NCBI GenBank assembly: GCA_023488645.1
Contig: JAMDDL010000038.1
Location: 1-6,516, forward strand
Origin: Actinomycetota bacterium
Lineage (GTDB): Bacteria > Actinomycetota > Humimicrobiia > Humimicrobiales > Humimicrobiaceae
Direction of reading: 5' to 3'
Length of the DNA stretch: 6,516 nt
Position numbers and translations under genes: made by a program. Shown piece after piece: positions 1 through 6,147 of the stretch. The notes beneath the pieces were generated by a model. That model did not search any database and was not told where the DNA came from. It saw only the letters and a list, made by a program, of their open reading frames with translations. Positions within the stretch are counted from its first letter, which is position 1. Each line of letters opens with the position of its first letter.

Positions 1-1335
1 AAAGCTCAAAAGAAGAATGTCAAAGTTTTTATCCTCGGCAAAGATATCGAATATCCCCTAAATTTTGAAAAAATAAGAAATATATTGATTAGTGAAATTA
101 ATGATAATTTAAAATCCGGCAATAAAAACAATGGGGTTAAGAATTTTATTAAGAGTATTTTTACTCTCAAGCAAAACAAAGAAGGCAAACATATCAAGGA
201 AATATTAAATGGAAATAATACCAATAAAAATAATATAAATAGAAACAATACAGAGAAAATTGCAGGTAAAAATAAGAGGAAATTTCCTTATAAATCTTCC
301 CCTACCTCTGTTTTAAAAAAAGCTCCAAAGGAAACTGACAAAAATAAACCGCTAAAAGAAAGTTTAAATACTGGTGAGTCATCAATAAATATCCTGAAAA
401 ATATCCCAAAAACTGATATTTTAGAGCAGAAAAATTCTTCAGAAAACATAATTACAGATAAGATAAATCAAAATCAAAACCAAAATATTGATGATAATGA
501 TAGTTTTTCCGATAAAGTTAAACCTGTTGATTACAAACCTAATAAGAATTCCAAAGATTACAAATCCACTCAAAATCCAAAATTTAATACAGGCAGAAAA
601 TTAAAAAATGTTGAATATCAGATTAAAACTATCAGGCAAAAAATCATTGCGGTAACAAAAGCTAAGGGTGGGGTTGGGGCAACAGTAATTTCAATATTTC
701 TTGGTTTGATGTTTAAAGAATTAAAAACTCTTCTTATTGATTTAAATTTTAATGAAGGCGGAAGTGATTTTGGTTATTATCTTGATATTCCCAAAACTCC
801 AAATCTGATGGTTTTTACTGAAGGATATGATAAAAATGCATTTTCAAATTCCGTTTACAATATCATTGATAATTTGGATATTATTCAATCTCCTCCAACA
901 TATATGCAGTCAAAAGAAATTGATTTGAAAGACATTTATAACTTAACAGATATCGCCAGAAAGAAATATGATCTTATTATTTTTGATCTTCCCAATTATA
1001 TCAATGAATTTTATCTTGGTATTGTCGATCTGGCAGATTTACTGATAATGGTTTCCGACTGTACAACCGGCAGCATAGGAAGACTTTTAAACATAAACAG
1101 TAAGTATATTTATAATGAACTTGAAAAAATTCTAATAATCAATAAATATAACAAATTTAATTCACTTAAAATCAGCATTGATAGCCTGAAAGATTATTTC
1201 AATCTAAAAAATATTACCACTTTAAAGGAAATGGATATCCTTAACTGCAAATCGGATTTTAAATTATTTAATTTTAATAATATTGATGATTTCAGAAACT
1301 TATCCAATATTGCCACTGAAATTTTAACAAAATAA
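1..1335 (+). CDS. tadZ: TadZ/CpaE-like pilus-localisation ATPase with degenerate P-loop (5' partial)
   Basis: MinD/ParA-superfamily protein of the TadZ/CpaE type, which in Tad systems marks the cell position where the pilus machine is built. The frame is open from base 1 with no convincing start: the TTG at 85 has no Shine-Dalgarno sequence, and the 28 upstream codons read as folded protein (VKVFILG...), so the gene probably enters from outside the window. Of the 444 visible residues, about 1-38 look like the end of an N-terminal domain. About 40-200 are Asn/Lys-rich low complexity, probably a disordered linker. About 207-444 form the ATPase domain. Its P-loop is KGGVGAT (222-228): the signature Lys222 is kept but the usual P-loop Lys is Ala227, a form common in CpaE/TadZ. 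D247 (LLIDLN) and D329 (IIFDLP) fit the Walker A' and Walker B aspartates. A 12-nt gap separates it from cpaB. Family assignment is strong; ATPase activity is uncertain. Confidence 0.85.
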   Translation, partial: KAQKKNVKVFILGKDIEYPLNFEKIRNILISEINDNLKSGNKNNGVKNFIKSIFTLKQNKEGKHIKEILNGNNTNKNNINRNNTEKIAGKNKRKFPYKSSPTSVLKKAPKETDKNKPLKESLNTGESSINILKNIPKTDILEQKNSSENIITDKINQNQNQNIDDNDSFSDKVKPVDYKPNKNSKDYKSTQNPKFNTGRKLKNVEYQIKTIRQKIIAVTKAKGGVGATVISIFLGLMFKELKTLLIDLNFNEGGSDFGYYLDIPKTPNLMVFTEGYDKNAFSNSVYNIIDNLDIIQSPPTYMQSKEIDLKDIYNLTDIARKKYDLIIFDLPNYINEFYLGIVDLADLLIMVSDCTTGSIGRLLNINSKYIYNELEKILIINKYNKFNSLKISIDSLKDYFNLKNITTLKEMDILNCKSDFKLFNFNNIDDFRNLSNIATEILTK

Positions 1336-1347
1336 AAAGAAGGGAAA

Positions 1348-2157
1348 ATGATTTATTCTTATAAAAAATATATTGTTCTTGCAGTTATAGGGTCACTGAT
1401 AATAGGTATTGCAGTTTATTTATTTTTAAACAGTTATCTTGAAAAGGTAGGAGTTGTAGTTTTGCAAAAAAATATCTCAAAGGGAGAAATTATAAAGGAG
1501 GCAGATGTTACCACAAGTTATTTTCTTAAAAATTCTCTTCCTGAAGGATATTTAAAAGAAAAATCTGAAGCTGCAGGAAGAGAAATAAATACTGACAGAT
1601 TTAAGGGTGATTATCTGACTGAAGAAATGTTTTCGAAAGAAAGTCAAGAAAACCTGTCCATGAACTTAAATCCTGATGAAGTTTTAATAAGTATAAATCT
1701 GGATCCGAAGGAAAAAATTGTTGAAGAGTTAAGCACCGGTAAAAAAATCTTGATGGTTTCTACTGAAAAAGATAAGGAAATGGAAGAATTATTTTACAAG
1801 GGAAATTTTAACGCAGGTAATAATCTGGTTGGTAAAACTTCAAATAATACAGAAATCAGCTCAGACATAGGCGATATTGATAATTTAACTGGGAGTGACT
1901 ACTGCAGAAATTATCTTGAAACAAGAGTAATAAAAATATCTGAAAATGTGGGTTTAATTGATGGATATTTGGTGATGAATAATATTGAAATCCTTGCCAT
2001 AAAAAATTTTCAAACAAAAAATACCAGTGTATTGACAAGTAATGAAAATACGGCAACTACTTTATATTTGAAATGCAGGATAATTGAATCCCCATATCTG
2101 GCAAGGTTAAGTTCCAGCGGAAAATATAAAATATTAATCGGTAAAAATCAGTATTAA
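1348..2157 (+). CDS. cpaB: CpaB/RcpC-like Flp pilus assembly protein (SAF domain)
   Basis: Membrane-anchored assembly protein of the CpaB/RcpC family. In Gram-negative Tad systems it works in the periplasm beside the secretin. The 269-residue protein begins with a short basic stretch (YKKY) and one hydrophobic segment at about residues 8-28, predicting a cytoplasmic N-terminus and an exported body. A SAF-like domain follows at about 35-98, with VLQKNISKGEIIKEADV, a conserved-looking GRE and GDYLTEEMF. The typical CpaB continuation is EVLISINLDP (111-120). Residues about 150-185 are Asn/Ser/Gly-rich and resemble a flexible insertion. The ATG at 1348 follows AGAAGGG with 4 nt spacing, which settles the start. 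The gene lies 12 nt after the first ATPase and 16 nt before the second, so co-transcription is very likely. The family call rests on the TM-SAF architecture and the Tad context; no single catalytic motif is expected. Confidence 0.85.
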   Translation: MIYSYKKYIVLAVIGSLIIGIAVYLFLNSYLEKVGVVVLQKNISKGEIIKEADVTTSYFLKNSLPEGYLKEKSEAAGREINTDRFKGDYLTEEMFSKESQENLSMNLNPDEVLISINLDPKEKIVEELSTGKKILMVSTEKDKEMEELFYKGNFNAGNNLVGKTSNNTEISSDIGDIDNLTGSDYCRNYLETRVIKISENVGLIDGYLVMNNIEILAIKNFQTKNTSVLTSNENTATTLYLKCRIIESPYLARLSSSGKYKILIGKNQY

Positions 2158-2173
2158 AAACAAATTGTAAAGA

Positions 2174-2962
2174 ATGAATTCAAATACCAGTTCAAACATG
2201 AAAGAGGTAAACTTGAATAAACTAAACACCCTTATAATGTCAATAGTCTCAAACAAGGGAGGCGTCGGCAAAACTTCTATTGCTATTAGTTTTGGTATAT
2301 ATTTTGCACTAAGACAAAATAAAAAAACGCTAATTGCTGAATTTGACAGCTCTCCCGGAGATTTTGGATCGCTTTTTGACATAAGCAATGATAATTCGCT
2401 GGATGTTGCAATTAAATTTCCGGACAGGTTTAAAAATTATGTAAAAAATATTTATAAAAATCTGGATGTTTTAAAAGGATTTTCCAACCCTGTAAATGCT
2501 GAATCTGTACAGGAAAAAGAAATTCAAGCCTTATTTCATTTTATATGTGAGTTATATGATGTAATCATAATTGATACTCAAACAGTATTAAACGGAACTG
2601 TTATTGATGCCTTAAAAATTTCTGACAACATTATACTTGTATCCGAATCTTCTATTGAAAGTATCTCAAGAATTTCTGAATTAATTTCAATTTTAAGCAA
2701 CAAATTCATGATTAATAAAAATAAATTTCAATTAGTCGTCAATAAAAAGAAAATTTTTGATTTATTTAAGATAAAGGATATATCAAAAATACTGGATTTT
2801 CCTGTAAAAGGCTTTATATCTTTTGATAGAAGATTTAATAAAAATCTTGTTATTTTCAATAAAAATAATCTTATAAGATCAAGATTTAATATTGAAGTAG
2901 GCAAATTAATCAATAATTTTATTTCAAGCGGAGTTATAAATGAGTTTACAGGAAAGGCTTAA
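2174..2962 (+). CDS. Second MinD/ParA-family ATPase (TadZ/CpaE-like) with intact P-loop
   Basis: Cytoplasmic P-loop ATPase of the MinD/ParA superfamily, 262 residues. The deviant Walker A motif is complete: KGGVGKTS at residues 28-35, with signature Lys28 and catalytic Lys33. D58 in IAEFDSSPGD occupies the Walker A' position, and D134 in VIIIDTQT the Walker B position. SPGDFGSLFDI resembles the equivalent segment of TadZ/CpaE proteins and of the first ATPase here, suggesting a paralogue; no TadZ-type N-terminal extension is present. Its likely role is positioning or timing of pilus assembly, inferred from context. The start is unsettled: ATG 2174 has only a weak upstream AAAG, whereas an in-frame TTG at 2213 sits 4 nt after GAGGT and would give 249 residues with the P-loop nearer the N-terminus, as is usual in the family. 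The 3' end overlaps tadA by 23 nt. Confidence 0.85.
   Translation: MNSNTSSNMKEVNLNKLNTLIMSIVSNKGGVGKTSIAISFGIYFALRQNKKTLIAEFDSSPGDFGSLFDISNDNSLDVAIKFPDRFKNYVKNIYKNLDVLKGFSNPVNAESVQEKEIQALFHFICELYDVIIIDTQTVLNGTVIDALKISDNIILVSESSIESISRISELISILSNKFMINKNKFQLVVNKKKIFDLFKIKDISKILDFPVKGFISFDRRFNKNLVIFNKNNLIRSRFNIEVGKLINNFISSGVINEFTGKA
2204..2208 (+). promoter_or_regulatory. Possible Shine-Dalgarno for an internal TTG start
   Basis: GAGGT lies inside the 5' end of the second ATPase gene, 4 nt before an in-frame TTG at 2213. It pairs with the 16S anti-Shine-Dalgarno much better than anything upstream of ATG 2174, so it may mark the real start. Either start leaves the ATPase domain intact. Confidence 0.4.
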
Positions 2963-4127
2963 TGAAAGCCGTATTTTAAATGCAAATGATGAAAATAAAA
3001 TAGCCGGACTGATTAAAGAAAAGATTAAAAATGGAAAATACATATTTAATTCAGACTTTGACAGCAAAAGTGAATTTAAAGATAAGTTATTCATATTAAT
3101 AAATAATGAACTGGAAAATTTATGTCCTTCGGTGAGATTTCTTATTGATGATGAATTTGTTGAAAAAATTTTATCGGATATATTCGGTCTTGGAATTCTT
3201 GAGAAATATCTGAATGACAGGGAAGTTACAGATATTTTTATTCAGGACACGGAAATGATAGTTATCAAAAATGGTTTAAAAAATTATCTGGGCAAGGTAT
3301 TTGATTCAATTGACGATGTTTATCTTATCATTGACAGAATAAAAACGAATTCAAATAAAATAATTGATCAAAGAGTTCCGTTTTTAAATACAGATTTATA
3401 TGATGGAAGCAGATGCTCCATAGTTATTCCGCCAATATCAGATAAAGTTTATATTTCGATAAGAATTTTTAATTGTCTTGATTTTAATCTCAAGGATTTA
3501 TTAAAAATTGGAATGTTTGATGAAAAAACTTATTTAACTCTTATTGAATTAATTAATGATAAAAAAAATATCATTATTTCAGGTGCAATGGGATCAGGCA
3601 AGACTACACTTTTAAATACTCTCGCTAAATTAATTCCAAAAAATGAATTTATCAACATTATTCAGGATACACCCGAAATCAGGTTAAAGGAACATCCTTA
3701 CGTCAGACTGCTGACTACGAGGCCAAAATCCAGAGAAATAGATAATGAAATAAGTCAGGATAAATTACTTTTTGAAACTTTAAGAATGAAAGCGGACAGG
3801 ATAATTATTGGGGAAGTCAGAGATTCAATGGCAGCTTACCAGATGCTTCAAGCGCTAAATACGGGGCATAATGGAAGCTTCAGCACTATTCATGCTGACT
3901 CTTCACTTGACGCACTCTTAAGGCTTGAAACACTGGCACTGGAATATAAACCTAACTTAAACAGTAAGGTTATAAAGAAAATTATTTCAAGATCAATAGA
4001 TACAGTTATTTTTCTGGAAAATGAAATGGATGCCAATTCAAATATTGTAAAAAGGAAAATTAAGGAAATAACCTTGCTGGACAAAGACTTAGATGAAAGA
4101 GGTGACTTCAAATTAAAATATCTCTGA
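2940..4127 (+). CDS. tadA: TadA/CpaF-type Flp pilus assembly ATPase
   Basis: Cytoplasmic hexameric ATPase of the type II/IV secretion superfamily (VirB11/CpaF clade), which powers assembly of the Flp pilus. The 395-residue protein has the family landmarks in order: GLGILEKYLNDREVTDIFI at 83-101 (equivalent of the GLGPLE...EVTEI region), DGSRCSIVIPP at 155-165, Walker A GAMGSGKT at 215-222, Asp-box QDTPEI at 242-247, Walker B IIIGEVRD at 288-295 with Glu292, and His-box GHNGSFSTIHA at 309-319. Residue 242 is Gln where family members usually have Glu. The N-terminal domain is somewhat short for CpaF proteins. ATG 2940 follows GGAG with 6 nt spacing. The gene overlaps the preceding ATPase by 23 nt and, if tadB starts at ATT 4112, overlaps tadB by 16 nt. 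Its direct substrate-side partners would be TadB and TadC. Confidence 0.96.
   Translation: MSLQERLNESRILNANDENKIAGLIKEKIKNGKYIFNSDFDSKSEFKDKLFILINNELENLCPSVRFLIDDEFVEKILSDIFGLGILEKYLNDREVTDIFIQDTEMIVIKNGLKNYLGKVFDSIDDVYLIIDRIKTNSNKIIDQRVPFLNTDLYDGSRCSIVIPPISDKVYISIRIFNCLDFNLKDLLKIGMFDEKTYLTLIELINDKKNIIISGAMGSGKTTLLNTLAKLIPKNEFINIIQDTPEIRLKEHPYVRLLTTRPKSREIDNEISQDKLLFETLRMKADRIIIGEVRDSMAAYQMLQALNTGHNGSFSTIHADSSLDALLRLETLALEYKPNLNSKVIKKIISRSIDTVIFLENEMDANSNIVKRKIKEITLLDKDLDERGDFKLKYL
4098..4105 (+). promoter_or_regulatory. Strong Shine-Dalgarno for tadB, pointing to an ATT start
   Basis: AGAGGTGA contains GAGGTGA (4099-4105), a seven-base perfect complement to the 16S anti-Shine-Dalgarno and the strongest such match I see in the window. 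It lies inside the 3' end of tadA. No ATG, GTG or TTG follows at usable distance in the tadB frame, but ATT at 4112 starts 6 nt downstream. The preceding in-frame stop is the TGA at 4103, within this same motif. Confidence 0.7.
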
Positions 4128-5026
4128 CAATTGCAATCTTCCTTTCATTCGGTTTTATCTATCTGTTTTTATTTTTAATTATTTTTTATTCTAGTAAGAG
4201 AAAAATCTTATTAAACAAATTAATAAGAAATGAAGAGCCAGCAGCAGAAAAAACAGGAAAGAAGAATTTATTTAAAAGGATTCACAACAGATATGAGACA
4301 GTAGGTATTCCGCTTTCATTTGAAGAATTCATGGTCGCAATTTTTATAACATTTTCAATTGAACTACTGGCATGTATTTATTTTTCCATACCAATTTTCA
4401 TATTCATGCTTATATTTTTTACCAGTCTTCTTATTGTTTACATAGCTGTTAATATTTACTCTTCCTATATAAAGCAGAAAAAAGAAAATCAGCTTGAAAC
4501 ATTTTTAATAGATCTGACAGGAAATCTGTACACCAATCAAAATATTACTGTTGCAATAAGAAAATCACTTGAAAAGACACTTCCTCCACTAAAAAATGAT
4601 TTACAAATTGTGCTTGCTGACTGCACCAAAGGACTTTTGATTAAGGATGCATTAAAAAATATGATAAACCGCAACAGGAGTAATTTAATTGAAACAATAT
4701 TAATGGGAATAATTGCTGCAAGTGAAAAAGGAGCTGATTTAATTGCTTTTCTAAATTATCAGATTGAATATCTAAGGGATAAAAAATCACTTGATAATTA
4801 TATAAAGATATTGAGCACAGGTCCAAAATATACATCTTATTTTATAATGATCATTCCTTTAATTTCCATATCTGTTGTTCTTCTTGTCAATAAAAATTTC
4901 ATAAATTTTTATATGGAGGGTATTGGCTTAATAGTAATTATATACAGCACAGTCAGTTACATAATCGGATTTTTATTAATCAATAAAATTATTAATAATC
5001 TGAATAAAAGTGTGTCATCGGTATGA
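4112..5026 (+). CDS. tadB: TadB-type inner-membrane platform protein, probable ATT start
   Basis: Polytopic inner-membrane protein of the T2SSF/GspF-like family that pairs with TadC to form the platform on which TadA acts. The first in-frame ATG (4331) gives only 231 residues and removes a clear N-terminal membrane helix. The frame is open back to a TGA at 4103, and the upstream peptide, MKISLTIAIF then LSFGFIYLFLFLIIFY, is an obvious signal-anchor-like segment followed by a basic stretch (SSKRK). Starting at ATT 4112 gives 304 residues, normal for TadB. Predicted membrane segments are about 5-26, 75-92, 94-113, 243-263 and 272-295. The cytoplasmic T2SSF-like region lies between them and contains QLETFLIDLTGNLYTNQN. 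The stop overlaps the tadC start in ATGA. A sequencing or assembly error hiding an ATG is the main alternative explanation for the start. Identity is firm; the exact start is a reasoned inference. Confidence 0.88.
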   Translation: MKISLTIAIFLSFGFIYLFLFLIIFYSSKRKILLNKLIRNEEPAAEKTGKKNLFKRIHNRYETVGIPLSFEEFMVAIFITFSIELLACIYFSIPIFIFMLIFFTSLLIVYIAVNIYSSYIKQKKENQLETFLIDLTGNLYTNQNITVAIRKSLEKTLPPLKNDLQIVLADCTKGLLIKDALKNMINRNRSNLIETILMGIIAASEKGADLIAFLNYQIEYLRDKKSLDNYIKILSTGPKYTSYFIMIIPLISISVVLLVNKNFINFYMEGIGLIVIIYSTVSYIIGFLLINKIINNLNKSVSSV

Positions 5027-5859
5027 AAATAATTGAAATACTAATAGCAATTTTAACAACTTCATTTATTTTTATTGCCGTAATTAATTTCAGACGAAAG
5101 AACTTAGAATCATTATTATTTAATGAAGTATTTATAAAAAAATTAGGAGCAGTAAATAAAAATAAAATTTTAAGCAGCTTTGATATCAGGTTTTATCTTG
5201 ATAATTTCAAAAACACCAGAATATCAGGCTTTAAAATTGACAGTTTGGAAAGACTCCTGATACTGAAAATATTCCTTAGTTTTGCTGCTTTTATTTTAAT
5301 AAATCTAGCAGGTATAGTTTTTCAAAAAAATTTTATAATTATTTCACTGATTGGAGCTTTTATGTTTTTTTTACTGCCCTCTGAAATACTGAAGAGCAGA
5401 TTAAACAGCATTAAAAATAAAGTACTGATTGAACTTCCAGATTTTATTGATGTTTTGTTTTCCTTAATAAATGCAGGGCTAAATCTTGATGAAGCTGTTA
5501 AATATTTTGTTGAGAATTATAAGGGAGAAATCAGAAATTTATTAAAGATTTTTAAAATCAAACAGTTTGAAGGATTCAGTAAAAAAGAAGCATATGAACA
5601 TATTGGTAAACTTTCATTTTGTGAAGAATTTAACAGAGTTGTTAAAGTTTTGGCACAATCGGAGATAGTTGGAAATCCGATAAAAGATATACTGAGGGGT
5701 TTTTCTGTTGAGATAAGAAATAATCAGAAGGATCAACTGAAAATAAAAGCCGGAAGGCTGGAAAGCAATCTTATATTTATAATCTTTATATTTATTTTTA
5801 TACCGATGCTGCTGATATTTCTGGTACCGGTTTTTCCTCAAATAAAATTATTATTTTAA
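5023..5859 (+). CDS. tadC: TadC-type inner-membrane platform protein
   Basis: Second T2SSF-family platform protein of the Tad machine, 278 residues. Hydrophobic segments lie at about 4-22, 78-98, 103-119 and 250-272. The most diagnostic stretch is LPDFIDVLFSLINAGLNLDEAV at 138-159 (first and last parts: LPDFIDVL, NAGLNLDEAV), the usual TadC T2SSF-domain motif ahead of the cytoplasmic helical bundle. The order behind tadB, together with this motif, separates it from TadB. The start ATG overlaps the tadB stop (ATGA) and no good Shine-Dalgarno precedes it, so translation is probably coupled to tadB. The length is slightly below the usual figure of about 300. The C-terminus ends just after the last membrane helix (PVFPQIKLLF), as expected. 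Confidence 0.93.
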   Translation: MKIIEILIAILTTSFIFIAVINFRRKNLESLLFNEVFIKKLGAVNKNKILSSFDIRFYLDNFKNTRISGFKIDSLERLLILKIFLSFAAFILINLAGIVFQKNFIIISLIGAFMFFLLPSEILKSRLNSIKNKVLIELPDFIDVLFSLINAGLNLDEAVKYFVENYKGEIRNLLKIFKIKQFEGFSKKEAYEHIGKLSFCEEFNRVVKVLAQSEIVGNPIKDILRGFSVEIRNNQKDQLKIKAGRLESNLIFIIFIFIFIPMLLIFLVPVFPQIKLLF

Positions 5860-5862
5860 TTT

Positions 5863-5878
5863 TTAATATGAATATTAA
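5863..5878 (+). repeat. 16-bp perfect palindrome-like inverted repeat upstream of the pilin gene
   Basis: TTAATAT, two bases (GA), then ATATTAA form perfect 7-bp arms immediately after tadC and 34 nt before the preferred pilin start. The arms are pure A/T, so chance occurrence in such AT-rich DNA is quite likely. It is too short and AT-only for an intrinsic terminator. An operator or mRNA-processing signal is possible but unsupported. Confidence 0.3.
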
Positions 5879-5902
5879 TTTTTTAAAAAAGCAAAAATGT
5901 AT

Positions 5903-5908
5903 GGGGGT
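5903..5908 (+). promoter_or_regulatory. Shine-Dalgarno that sets the Flp pilin start
   Basis: GGGGGT can pair with the anti-Shine-Dalgarno with a single G-U wobble and lies 4 nt before ATG 5913. The other in-frame ATGs at 5868 and 5901 have no such site, so 5913 is the favoured start. Confidence 0.55.
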
Positions 5909-5912
5909 AAGG

Positions 5913-6083
5913 ATGGAAAAGTTAAGAAAAATATTTACTGGCTTTTATTTTAGTCAGAAGGGTTCAACATTAATAGAAATTGCACTGTATATTGCTCTTG
6001 TAGTAATAGTGTGCATAGTTGTTGTAACAGCATTGGGAGATAAGCTACAGGGAGTTTTTCAGAAAATAGTAGACAGTTTATAA
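5913..6083 (+). CDS. flp: Flp-family type IVb prepilin
   Basis: Small major-pilin candidate: the prepilin is inserted in the inner membrane, cut by a TadV/CpaA-type peptidase and polymerised into the Flp pilus. Started at ATG 5913, it has 56 residues, the usual Flp size. It has a basic leader ending QKG (15-17), a predicted cut after Gly17, Glu22 at position +5 of the mature protein (GSTLIE), a hydrophobic helix at about 20-40, and a tail ALGDKLQGVFQKIVDSL (40-56) very like known Flp tails. The residue after the Glu is Ile23 instead of the usual Tyr; a Tyr appears at 26. Cys34 lies within the helix. ATG 5868 would add 15 residues but lacks a ribosome site. The gene sits 53 nt after tadC and 64 nt before the TadE-like gene, looser spacing than the rest of the operon, which could allow separate control. 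Confidence 0.87.
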   Translation: MEKLRKIFTGFYFSQKGSTLIEIALYIALVVIVCIVVVTALGDKLQGVFQKIVDSL

Positions 6084-6147
6084 AATATTAAAAAAATACG
6101 ACAAAAATTTAATTATTTTAAGAATAACCAAATGGCGAAAAGATTTT

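Noticed and set aside
85..1335. TTG at 85 as the start of the first gene
   Set aside because: No Shine-Dalgarno precedes it and the frame is open, with protein-like sequence, back to base 1; a 5' truncated gene is more likely.
4106..4127. Programmed -1 frameshift joining tadA to tadB
   Set aside because: The tadB frame is -1 to tadA and the overlap is open, but no X-XXY-YYZ slippery heptamer in the right phase and no downstream hairpin were seen; separate initiation explains it better.
4331..5026. Short TadB starting at ATG 4331
   Set aside because: It would delete an evident N-terminal membrane helix, leave a 203-nt gap after tadA, and ignore the strong ribosome site at 4098-4105.
5868..5912. 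ATG 5868 as the pilin start (71 residues)
   Set aside because: No ribosome site precedes it and the added 15 residues lengthen the leader beyond the usual Flp size; ATG 5913 has a site at good spacing.
6084..6147. Possible terminator or promoter between the pilin and TadE genes
   Set aside because: This 64-nt AT-rich gap shows no GC-rich stem followed by a T tract and no convincing -35/-10 pair.
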